DNA from: Gracilimonas amylolytica | GTDB lineage: Bacteria > Bacteroidota > Rhodothermia > Balneolales > Balneolaceae | DNA length: 64,000 bases | Direction: 5' to 3' | Assembly: GCF_002911695.1 (NCBI RefSeq) | Contig: NZ_PQBS01000010.1 | Span: 1 to 64,000, forward strand | Part shown: one piece after another, positions 16,354 to 26,713 of the stretch | Position numbering within the stretch: position 1 is the first letter of the stretch | How the letters are laid out: each line of letters opens with the position of its first letter | Translations under genes and position numbers: made by a program | The notes under the pieces: model-generated | Database searches by the model: none | Told to the model about the DNA's origin: nothing | What the model saw: only the letters and a program-made list of their open reading frames with translations

Positions 16354-17511
16354 TCATCGAAGTAGCAACTTGGCAATAGTGCTAAGCTGCATGTTCGTTG
16401 TACCCTCGTAGATCTTACCGATCTTAGAATCACGGTAATATTTCTCTACGGGATATTCTTTCACATATCCATATCCACCAAACAGATCCACGGCTTGAGA
16501 ACTTACGCTTTCAGCTACTTCTGAAGCATAGAATTTTGCCATAGCGGCTTCCTTCAGGAAGTTTTGTCCGGCCATTTTCTTTCTGGCGGCGTTGTAAACC
16601 AGTAATCTGGCAGTTTCAATATCTGTTGCCATTCTTGCAAGCTGGAACTGAACGCCCTGAAACTCTCCAATGGCTTTACCAAACTGCTTACGCTCCTGTA
16701 CATATTCCAAAGCAGCATCAAAAGCCCCCTGGGCAATACCGATCATCTGGGCTCCAATACCAACACGACCTTCATTCAAGGTTTCGATGGCTACTTTATA
16801 TCCTTTTCCAACTTCGCCCAATACATTTTCTTTTGGCACGCGAACATCTTCCAGCAGGATCTCACAGGTTGAGCTTGCACGGATTCCCAGTTTATTTTCC
16901 TTCTTGGCAATTGAAAAGCCTTCCATACCGCGTTCAACCACAAATGCTGTAATACCTTTATACCCGGCATCCGGATCTACCGTTGCCATTACGAGGAAGA
17001 TATCCGCTTCATTGGCATTGGTGATCCACAGCTTAGCTCCATTCAATACAAAATGATCACCATCTTCTTTAGCTGATGCCTTAAGAGCGAATGCATCACT
17101 CCCTGAACCGGCCTCAGACAAACAGTAGGCTCCTACTTTTTCAGTGGCCAGTTGTGGCAAATATTTTTCTTTCAGATGATCGGATGCAAAATTCACGAAG
17201 GCATTGTTTACCAAAGTATTCTGAACGTCCATAAACACACCGGCTGACGCATCTACGCGGGAGATCTGCTCAATAGCAACGATCGACATCATAAAGGTTC
17301 CGCCACCGCCTGAGTATTGTTCCGGGATATCAATACCCATTAGCCCCATCTCAAAAAATTGCTTTACCAGATCCGGATCAAGTTTTGCTTTCTCATCCAT
17401 TTCTTCAACCAGGGGTTTGATCGAAGCTTGTGCAAAATCAGCCGCAGCGTCCTTTAACATTTGTTCATCTTCGGTAAGCTGAGTCAGTGGGGCAATTAAT
17501 TGGTCCGTCAT
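16354..17511 (-). CDS. Acyl-CoA dehydrogenase
   Basis: A 385-residue FAD enzyme that introduces the alpha-beta double bond in acyl-CoA and passes electrons to ETF. The signature CLSEAGSGSDA and the C-terminal QAVDLFGGYGYVKEYPVEKYYRD are present. The catalytic base is E369 in IYEGTTNMQ, the position typical of short-chain and butyryl-CoA dehydrogenases. It diverges from the methylmalonyl-CoA mutase operon across a 173-base region, which suggests a joint role in short or branched acyl-CoA breakdown leading to propionyl-CoA. The exact chain length cannot be read from the sequence. Confidence 0.93.
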   Translation of the reverse strand: MTDQLIAPLTQLTEDEQMLKDAAADFAQASIKPLVEEMDEKAKLDPDLVKQFFEMGLMGIDIPEQYSGGGGTFMMSIVAIEQISRVDASAGVFMDVQNTLVNNAFVNFASDHLKEKYLPQLATEKVGAYCLSEAGSGSDAFALKASAKEDGDHFVLNGAKLWITNANEADIFLVMATVDPDAGYKGITAFVVERGMEGFSIAKKENKLGIRASSTCEILLEDVRVPKENVLGEVGKGYKVAIETLNEGRVGIGAQMIGIAQGAFDAALEYVQERKQFGKAIGEFQGVQFQLARMATDIETARLLVYNAARKKMAGQNFLKEAAMAKFYASEVAESVSSQAVDLFGGYGYVKEYPVEKYYRDSKIGKIYEGTTNMQLSTIAKLLLR

Positions 17512-17684
17512 GTCCTTCTTAGTACGTCGTTATTAATATTTATGTGAGTAGGGTCAGGAATATACAAATTGTAAGCGCTTTTTTACTAATCAAAACGGTA
17601 TTTTTTAACACCTGTTAGTAAAGAACTTCTGACCTCTTTATTTTGTAAGTCTATTATTAATCCCAACTCTCAACCTGTATTGTT

Positions 17685-19093
17685 TTGAAAGATCTGAATT
17701 TTGAGGATGAACTTGATTTCAACGAGTTCCCCCCTGTATCCACTGAAAAATGGGAAGAAATCATACAGAAAGACCTGAAAGGCAAGAACTACAAGGACGT
17801 TCTCCGATGGGATACCGGTGAAGGCTTCAATGCCCTTCCCTTTTATCGTTCTGAAGACCTAAAGCCACTCGAGCATTCCACGCATCCCTTGACCTCCTCC
17901 GGAAACTGGAACGTACTTGAGATCATTGAGGCTGCCTCTCCGGAAGAAGCCAATAAGCAGTGTTTACACGCCCTCGAAAATGGTGCCGGCGGACTTGATC
18001 TTCGTCAAAAATCAAACAGCCTGTCATCCAAAAGTGATCTTGAAACCTTGTTTAAAGACATTCAGATCGAGATCATTTCCATAGTATTTGGTCCGTCCAT
18101 TTCGATTCCGAAAGTGGCCGGGTGGTTCAGAGAGATCATTTCAGATCGCAAGCTGGATCACGATTCACTGGACCTTCATTTTTCAGCGGATCTTTTTTCG
18201 CAATGTTTGGTAAGTGGAAAACTCCCGGATAGAGAAGACCTCAAACCGTATCTGAGTTCCCTCACACAAGCATCCATTTCTTTGGTTATAGATACCTCAG
18301 CTTACGCCAATGCAGGAGCCAATTTAGTACAGCAACTCGCTTTTTCCCTTGCTGCCGGAAATGAATATCTGGGTATGGATCAGGAACTTGCCGATAAGCT
18401 CTCTTTTCGGTTTTCAACAGGTACGCGATACTTCCCTGAGATCGGGAAATACAGAGCTTTCCGTTTACTCTGGGATCAGGTACTGAACGAGTATGGGGTT
18501 TCTGAGCATCAGGTAGAGATACTGACTGAAACAGCACTTTGGAATAAAACCCAGAATGATGCTTACAATAACATGCTCAGGACCACCACTGAGGCCATGT
18601 CTGCAGCTATTGGCGGCTGCCAAAGCATGTCGGTTCATCGCTTTGATGATCACTTTAACGAACCAACTCCCTTTGCTTCCCGGATTGCAAGAAACACTCA
18701 GTTGATCCTTCAGGAAGAAGCCTACCTGAGCAGAGTATCGGATCCTGCTGCCGGCTCATATTATATAGAGGTGATCACCGAAGAATTGTGCAACCAGGCC
18801 TGGGGGCTTTTTCAAAAGATCGAACAAAAAGGCGGTTTTTATGAAAGTTTGAGATCAGGATACATCCATGATCTGATCATGGAAGCCCGACAGGCTAAGA
18901 TCCGATCCTACAGGCAAGAAACAGAAGTATTAGTCGGCGTAAATAAATACCAACCGGATGAGACCATTAATGACCTAACCGACAAACAGATTTTCACAGA
19001 TGTTTCAGACGAACTTCCATTTAAAAACACGACTGACATTCCGGCTATAGAACCTTTGCACCTTGAAGCTGAACTCCAAAAAGGAGATGCATA

Positions 19094-19094
<1 letters not shown>
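17685..19094 (+). CDS. mutA: Methylmalonyl-CoA mutase, small subunit
   Basis: A 469-residue subunit of the heterodimeric methylmalonyl-CoA mutase. It has the mutase barrel fold (for example [22 protein letters not shown] aligns with the large subunit) but no cobalamin-binding domain, as usual for MutA; it supports the catalytic MutB. The start is TTG at 17685: no ATG or GTG fits the family N-terminus ([12 protein letters not shown]). Its stop overlaps the mutB start by one base (TAATG), indicating translational coupling. Confidence 0.92.
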
Positions 19095-21234
<2,140 letters not shown>

Positions 21235-21238
<4 letters not shown>

Positions 21239-22227
21239 GTCGCACTCTCCCGACAACACAAGAGTTTATAGATGGCATACTTTCCGGAAACCGGATGCTC
21301 CTTAGCCGCGCGATCACACTGGTTGAAAGTACAAAAAGGGATCATCATGAAATGGCGCAGGATATCATTGAGGGATGCCTGCCTCATGCCGGAAATTCCA
21401 TTCGAATTGGGATAACCGGTGTACCCGGTGTCGGGAAAAGTACTTTCATTGAGGCGTTCGGAAATCACATCATTGAAAAGGAAAACCGTTCACTGGCTGT
21501 ATTGGCTGTTGACCCAAGCAGTTCTCGGACGAAGGGAAGCATCCTGGGTGATAAGACCCGCATGGACACTCTTTCAAACAACCCAAACGCCTACATCCGC
21601 CCCACTCCCACTTCCGGGTCGCTGGGTGGTGTAGCACAGAGTACGCGTGAAACCATCACGCTTTGTGAAGCGGCCGGTTTTGATACCATCCTGATAGAGA
21701 CCGTTGGGGTCGGGCAGTCCGAAACCGCTGTACACTCGATGGTAGATTTCTTCTTATTGCTGATGCTCGCCGGTGCCGGAGATGAACTTCAGGGCATTAA
21801 GCGCGGCATCATGGAGATGGCTGACTCTATTGCCATCAATAAAGCCGATTCAGGAAATGAAGAGGCCGCCAAACGTGCTAAATCCGAGTTTAAGAACGCG
21901 CTTCACCTTTTCCCGCCAACAGAGTCCGGCTGGATCCCCAAAGTGACGACCTGTTCAGCTTATCACAATAAAGGCATTGATGATGTTTGGTCGATCATTG
22001 ACGAATTTATCCGTCATACCAAAACCAAAGGTTATTTCGATTCCAAAAGGAAACAGCAAGCCGTTTACTGGCTTGAAGAAAGCATCAATCAGGAACTCCA
22101 CCGTAAGTTTTATGAGAACAAGGAACTGAATACCATGCTTCAAACCTTTCGGGAACAGGTTCAGAATGGAGAAGTTTCAACCCAAAAGGCAGCCAATCTG
22201 CTTATCGATCATTTTTTAAATACTTAA
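21235..22227 (+). CDS. meaB: MeaB/ArgK-type GTPase, mutase chaperone
   Basis: A 330-residue G3E-type GTPase that protects methylmalonyl-CoA mutase and gates cofactor loading. The Walker A motif GVPGVGKST is at 62-70; downstream lie a DPSS switch region, TVGVGQSE and the NKAD guanine-specificity motif. Its ATG overlaps the mutB stop by 4 bases, so the three genes form one translationally coupled unit. Older annotations call this family ArgK; the context makes the mutase role secure. Confidence 0.95.
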
Positions 22228-22250
22228 CCACTCAAGAATTTTTAGCTCTT

Positions 22251-23234
22251 ATGTCTTATAGTAAACACATACTTTCGTTATCCTTGCTTCTATATGCCCT
22301 TGTTATTTTTTCAGGTTGTGGCAGCGATACTACCCCAACTCCAATTGATACCAACGAGCCTGAACCAAACACCGAATTTGCACCGGTAGGTACTTCTTCA
22401 ACCCTGGACTTCGGAACCTGGAACCTGGAATGGTTTGGTGATACCAGCCGAGGTCCCTCTGATGAAAACCTGCAGCTTGATAACGTCAGTTTTGTGATAT
22501 CCGGATTGGATCTTGACATCTGGTCGGTTCAGGAAGTCACTTCCACTTCCCATTTTAACGATCTCTTGGACAGCCTTGAGGGGTATGAGGGCTTTTTAGC
22601 TAACGATCCGATCGTACAGAGTGATTCGGCTTATTACGAAGATTTTGGAAACAATGAACAGAAAGTGGGTTTGATCTATAAGCCCGAACTGATCACGGTA
22701 AATTCGGCTCAACCTATTTTAACAGATTACGATTACGAGTTTGCTGGCCGGCCGCCACTTGAGGTTCAGCTTACTGCAAGTATTGGTGACGAATCTGCCG
22801 ACATTGTAGCCATTTTGATCCATGCCAAATGCTGTACGGATAATGAAGATTATGATAGAAAACTAGCGGCTGCAAATGCCTTAAAATCATACCTGGATAC
22901 TACATGGCCTGATGCTCATGTGATGGTGTTCGGTGATTTCAATGATGATATTGATGAGTCTATTTCTTCAGGCAGAGAATCCGTTTACAAGGCTTTTGTA
23001 GATGATTCAGATGATTACGTTTTCCCAACCAAAACACTGTCTGATAACAACATCTCATCCACGACCGGGTATCCTGATGTGATCGATCACCACCTGAATT
23101 CTAACGAATTATACTCCTTTTACGTAGATGAGTCAGTCATGTCCTTTCAGCCTGAAGACTATGTACCGAACTATGAATCAACCACGAGTGACCACTATCC
23201 TGTGTTAACCCGTTATTCCTTGATTCAGAATTAA
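22251..23234 (+). CDS. Endonuclease/exonuclease/phosphatase-fold lipoprotein
   Basis: A 327-residue exported lipoprotein with lipobox FSGC at about residues 20-23 and a low-complexity Pro/Thr linker. The rest is an EEP-fold hydrolase: WNLEWFGD near 58, a VQEV metal-site Glu, IHAKC, FGDFNDD and a final SDHYPV. These match the divalent-metal active site of DNase I-like nucleases and phosphodiesterases, so a surface nuclease or phosphatase is likely; the substrate cannot be told. It starts 23 bases after meaB and may be read from that operon, but a functional link is not evident. Confidence 0.85.
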   Translation: MSYSKHILSLSLLLYALVIFSGCGSDTTPTPIDTNEPEPNTEFAPVGTSSTLDFGTWNLEWFGDTSRGPSDENLQLDNVSFVISGLDLDIWSVQEVTSTSHFNDLLDSLEGYEGFLANDPIVQSDSAYYEDFGNNEQKVGLIYKPELITVNSAQPILTDYDYEFAGRPPLEVQLTASIGDESADIVAILIHAKCCTDNEDYDRKLAAANALKSYLDTTWPDAHVMVFGDFNDDIDESISSGRESVYKAFVDDSDDYVFPTKTLSDNNISSTTGYPDVIDHHLNSNELYSFYVDESVMSFQPEDYVPNYESTTSDHYPVLTRYSLIQN

Positions 23235-23256
23235 GATCTGCAAGTAAGAGTCCCGA

Positions 23257-24069
23257 TCAGCTTAGGTTCATGTCGGTTTGAGAACTGAAGGCCACATCTT
23301 CCTCAAACTTCTGATTACCGAAGGATTCTTCCATCTCGGCCCGGAGTTTTTGAATGGTCAGTCCACTGGTGAGGGCTCCATTCCGGGCAATAGAGATTCG
23401 GCCTGTTTCTTCAGAAACCACGATCACAAACACGTTGTTTGACTCGCTGATACCCACAGCCGCCCGGTGCCTGGTTCCAAATGATGTTGAGATATTCGGG
23501 TTTTGTGAGATAGGCAGATAGCAGCTTGCAGCCACGATCCTGTTTCCGCGGATAACAACGGCACCGTCATGCAGTGGGGTTTCTTTTTTGAAGATAGTCA
23601 CCAACAGCTCGCTTCTGATCTCAGCATCAATATTCACGCCGGCATCAACCAGGTCTTGAAGGGATGAAGTTCTGGCGAATACGATCAAGGCGCCGATCTT
23701 GTTCTTTGACATTTCCTTGACGGCTTCGATCACTTCATCAATAGTTTTATCAGAGTTGTTGGTCGTGAAGAATCGATCCAGGCTGGTGTTCGTCCCAAGT
23801 CGATACAGCAATTTCCTGATCTCCGGTTGAAATAAAATGATCAGGGCAATAATACCCACATCCAGGATCTGGCTCAGAATAGAATTCAGGGTTGTAAACC
23901 CAAGTATCCCGATCACTACATTCAGGATCACCACAAACAGGATCCCCAATGCGGCCTGAATAGCAAACGTGCCCTTCACCCAACGATACAGATACACCAA
24001 TACGAGCGCTATAATTAGCGTCTCGGCAAAATCTTTTATTCCGAATTCGAGAAAACCGATCGGGAACAA
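23257..24069 (-). CDS. cdaA: Diadenylate cyclase CdaA
   Basis: A 270-residue membrane enzyme that makes cyclic di-AMP from two ATP. Three membrane segments lie in residues 15-82, then a DAC domain with DGA at 168-170 and RHR at 200-202, both catalytic signatures. The start is TTG, chosen because a strong ribosome site (24075-24081) lies 5 bases upstream. It follows folP by 15 bases in a fdxA-folP-cdaA operon. Cyclic di-AMP usually controls potassium and osmolyte transport and the cell wall; no CdaR regulator gene is adjacent. Confidence 0.95.
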   Translation of the reverse strand: MFPIGFLEFGIKDFAETLIIALVLVYLYRWVKGTFAIQAALGILFVVILNVVIGILGFTTLNSILSQILDVGIIALIILFQPEIRKLLYRLGTNTSLDRFFTTNNSDKTIDEVIEAVKEMSKNKIGALIVFARTSSLQDLVDAGVNIDAEIRSELLVTIFKKETPLHDGAVVIRGNRIVAASCYLPISQNPNISTSFGTRHRAAVGISESNNVFVIVVSEETGRISIARNGALTSGLTIQKLRAEMEESFGNQKFEEDVAFSSQTDMNLS

Positions 24070-24074
24070 AGTTG

Positions 24075-24081
24075 CTCCTTT
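24075..24081 (-). promoter_or_regulatory. Ribosome binding site supporting the cdaA TTG start
   Basis: AAAGGAG on the minus strand, 5 bases before TTG at 24069. It sits in the 15-base gap after folP. Confidence 0.75.
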
Positions 24082-24084
24082 CTG

Positions 24085-24915
24085 TTACTGTTGAGATTGA
24101 ATTGCGTTGAATATACGAATAGAATCCGAAGCTTCCTCTACATCATGCACTCTCAGTATATCCGCCCCTTTCATCAGGGTATGATAATGCAGAGCAATGG
24201 TTCCGGCTAATCGTCCGTCTGTTGGCCGCCCGTTTAATATGGCACCTATCATTGATTTCCGGGAGGCTCCTATCAATATAGGTAAATCAAATTTATTAAA
24301 AATCTCAAGACCGCTTATCAATCTCAGGTTATGTTGTAGCGTTTTCCCAAAGCCAATACCCGGATCCAGAATGATCTTGCGCACCCCTTTGGTTCTCAGT
24401 TCTTCGAGTTTTTCCTCAAAAAATGAAAATATATCCTGCAGTACATCATCATACTGCGGATCCTGTTGCATGGTTTTGGGATCTCCCTGAGAATGCATCA
24501 ACACATACCCCGCTTCAAATTCTGCACAAAGATCAGCCAGCCTGGGTTCTTTTTGAAGGCCACTGACATCATTCACTATATGAACCCCTTTTTCTAATGC
24601 AGCCTTTGCTACCTCATACTTGGTGGTGTCTATCGAAAATTCCACATCCGAAAAGAGAGAGATCGCCTTTTCGATGACCGGTATCACCCTGTCAATTTCT
24701 TCCTGAACCGATACGGGGTCTGAACCCGGCCTCGTAGATTCCCCTCCAATATCTATAATTGAAGCCCCATGCTGGATCATGATATGAATTCGATCCAGTG
24801 CCCGGTCAACATCCAGATACTTACCACCGTCACTGAATGAATCGGGTGTGGCATTCAGTATGCCCATAACTTTCGGGCCGCCGGCGATATGTAAGTAAGG
24901 ATCTTCTTTCAGCAA
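24085..24915 (-). CDS. folP: Dihydropteroate synthase
   Basis: A 276-residue TIM-barrel enzyme of folate synthesis; it joins p-aminobenzoate to hydroxymethyl-dihydropterin pyrophosphate and is the sulfonamide target. The two pterin-binding signatures are clear: VMGILNATPDSFSDGG near 16-31 and DIGGESTRPGS near 57-67, plus IDTTK, NDVSG and DPGIGFGK. The first usable start is TTG at 24915; no ATG exists upstream in frame. It lies 25 bases after the ferredoxin gene and 15 before cdaA, on one transcript. Confidence 0.96.
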   Translation of the reverse strand: MLKEDPYLHIAGGPKVMGILNATPDSFSDGGKYLDVDRALDRIHIMIQHGASIIDIGGESTRPGSDPVSVQEEIDRVIPVIEKAISLFSDVEFSIDTTKYEVAKAALEKGVHIVNDVSGLQKEPRLADLCAEFEAGYVLMHSQGDPKTMQQDPQYDDVLQDIFSFFEEKLEELRTKGVRKIILDPGIGFGKTLQHNLRLISGLEIFNKFDLPILIGASRKSMIGAILNGRPTDGRLAGTIALHYHTLMKGADILRVHDVEEASDSIRIFNAIQSQQ

Positions 24916-24940
24916 ATAATCGGTATTAGGACGACTCAGA

Positions 24941-25276
24941 CTACCAGTTCTCTACCAGCTTGTCTTTCTTGTCTTCAACTTCAGCCCATTCGTCGGCATC
25001 ATCCAGAGAATCTTTTGTTTCGTTGATAATGCGATCGGCCCATGAATCAGCAAGGCGCTCGTTCAGATCAATATAATCTTCCCATTTTTCAGGTACTTCA
25101 TCATCAGGATAAATTGCTTCTACCGGACATTCGGAAACACATGCATCACAGTCGATACATTCCATCGGGTCGATGACCAGAAAGTTCGGTCCTTCGCGAA
25201 ATGCATCCACAGGGCAAACAGCCGCGCAGTTAGTATATTTACATTGAATACATGGTTCAGTTACGATGTATGCCAT
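24941..25276 (-). CDS. fdxA: 7Fe-type ferredoxin
   Basis: A 111-residue cytoplasmic electron carrier. The N-terminal cysteine pattern C-x2-C-x4-C-x3-CP ([14 protein letters not shown]) followed by C-x2-C-x2-C-x3-CP ([12 protein letters not shown]) is that of ferredoxins holding a 3Fe-4S and a 4Fe-4S cluster. The acidic C-terminal tail with LNERLADSW is also typical of FdxA. It is the first gene of the operon with folP and cdaA; no clear promoter motif was found in the 126 bases before it. The redox partner is unknown. Confidence 0.92.
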   Translation of the reverse strand: MAYIVTEPCIQCKYTNCAAVCPVDAFREGPNFLVIDPMECIDCDACVSECPVEAIYPDDEVPEKWEDYIDLNERLADSWADRIINETKDSLDDADEWAEVEDKKDKLVENW

Positions 25277-25402
25277 TTTATATAGTCTGTTTTTTCAAGT
25301 AATGGGGTAAAAATTTTGCAGATTGGAATATCCCTTCACTTTAGGATAGATGCAATCTTTATAGCACTAATGAAATGCTTTTTTCTTTGAACCGTTCCGT
25401 GT

Positions 25403-26632
25403 TTAATTCAACATCACGGATACACTGTCTAAAGATCCGTCTGTTTTAGCCGGTTCAATGCTCAACAGGTGCGTCATCAATTCGTATAAGTGAACATTTT
25501 CAAAGGTTTTCATTCTGAATCCTTTCTTGAAGTCAGGACCCGCAGCCACAAATAAAGCATGCATTTCCTTTTCCTGATTATCGAAACCATGAGTTCCACC
25601 GCTTGGATACTCAGGCCGGGCATCAAATACTTCTTGTGTATTGATCGTATATCCAAGATCAGCCACGATCGTTAGTTCCGGGATCCTTGCATGGTTCTTC
25701 AGATGATATCTTTCCGGGATCTCATCCTTTAAATACACCTTGTAGTGTTCTTCATTTACTTTTAGCGCCTGATAGATCTCATCAATTTTTTCGTCGTCTT
25801 TTACATCCGCCATGATGACCGGACTGAAAGCGATCATCTCCAGGTCTTCAGGATCGATGATATCATCCAGTACTACCATTCTTTTTCTGGAAACAGCTGC
25901 CATTCCATGGTCTGAAACGATCATGGTATTGGTAATTGCAGACAGATCGGATTCCTCCAGCCGTTGCATCAGGTAACCAACCAGCTCGTCAGCTTTTTTA
26001 ACAGCCTCCACTAATTCATCCGAATCAGGACCAAACCGGTGCCCTTGAGTATCCACGAAGTGAAAGTACAGAGTGGCCAGATCGATCTCATTTTCATTGT
26101 TCAATGTCATCCATGATATAACCGAATCAATTCTGGCTGAGTCACCCATTGATTCATCATACTTCTTCCAGAAAGTTGGGCGCAGATCTTGAATGGGTGC
26201 TTCTGAGCCTACCCAAAACATGGTTCCGGCATTTTTTCCGGCTTTTTCAACAGTATTCCAGATCGGTTCACCCTGATACCACTCGGGATTTTCAACGGCA
26301 TCCCGGTTGCGGATCGCAAAGCGTTCGTCCATGTCGGGATCATACATATTGTTTCCCACAAACCCGTTGTTTTCAGGATACAGCCCGGTAGCTATAGCAT
26401 AGTGATTGGGAAAGGTCTTGGATGGAAAGATCGGAATAAGTCCATCACTGATCACTCCGGCTTCCACAAGCTTATCAAAATTGGGAGTCTCGGTTTTGGT
26501 GAGGTAATCATATCTGAAACCATCGAAGGAGATCAACAATACCTTCTCTCCTTTGGGTTCATTTGAGGATGATTGACTTGAGCAGCCAATAGCTGTTATT
26601 AATAGAATGAGTGTAAAGATCAGATTTTTCAT
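25403..26632 (-). CDS. Exported nucleotide pyrophosphatase/phosphodiesterase (NPP family)
   Basis: A 409-residue lipoprotein (lipobox AIGC, Cys17) of the alkaline phosphatase superfamily. SFDGFRYDYL holds the first zinc ligand (Asp), T73 in FPSKTFPNHY is the nucleophile, and VSDHGM and GTHGFDN supply the remaining metal ligands. The family hydrolyses nucleotide or phospholipid-type phosphodiesters at the cell surface; ENPP-like human enzymes share the layout. It is a single-gene unit downstream of the TonB receptor terminator. The substrate is not resolved. Confidence 0.92.
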   Translation of the reverse strand: MKNLIFTLILLITAIGCSSQSSSNEPKGEKVLLISFDGFRYDYLTKTETPNFDKLVEAGVISDGLIPIFPSKTFPNHYAIATGLYPENNGFVGNNMYDPDMDERFAIRNRDAVENPEWYQGEPIWNTVEKAGKNAGTMFWVGSEAPIQDLRPTFWKKYDESMGDSARIDSVISWMTLNNENEIDLATLYFHFVDTQGHRFGPDSDELVEAVKKADELVGYLMQRLEESDLSAITNTMIVSDHGMAAVSRKRMVVLDDIIDPEDLEMIAFSPVIMADVKDDEKIDEIYQALKVNEEHYKVYLKDEIPERYHLKNHARIPELTIVADLGYTINTQEVFDARPEYPSGGTHGFDNQEKEMHALFVAAGPDFKKGFRMKTFENVHLYELMTHLLSIEPAKTDGSLDSVSVMLN

Positions 26633-26644
26633 AATGCCTGAAAA

Positions 26645-26677
26645 TAAAAAAGCAGCCTGTCAGAAACAGGCTGCTTT
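26645..26677 (-). terminator. Terminator of the TonB receptor gene
   Basis: AAAGCAGCCTGT pairs perfectly with ACAGGCTGCTTT around 5 bases; on the minus strand the stem is followed by a T-rich run. Confidence 0.9.
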
Positions 26678-26713
26678 AAAAAGTTTACTTAGTTTTTACT
26701 TTGGTGTGTAAGC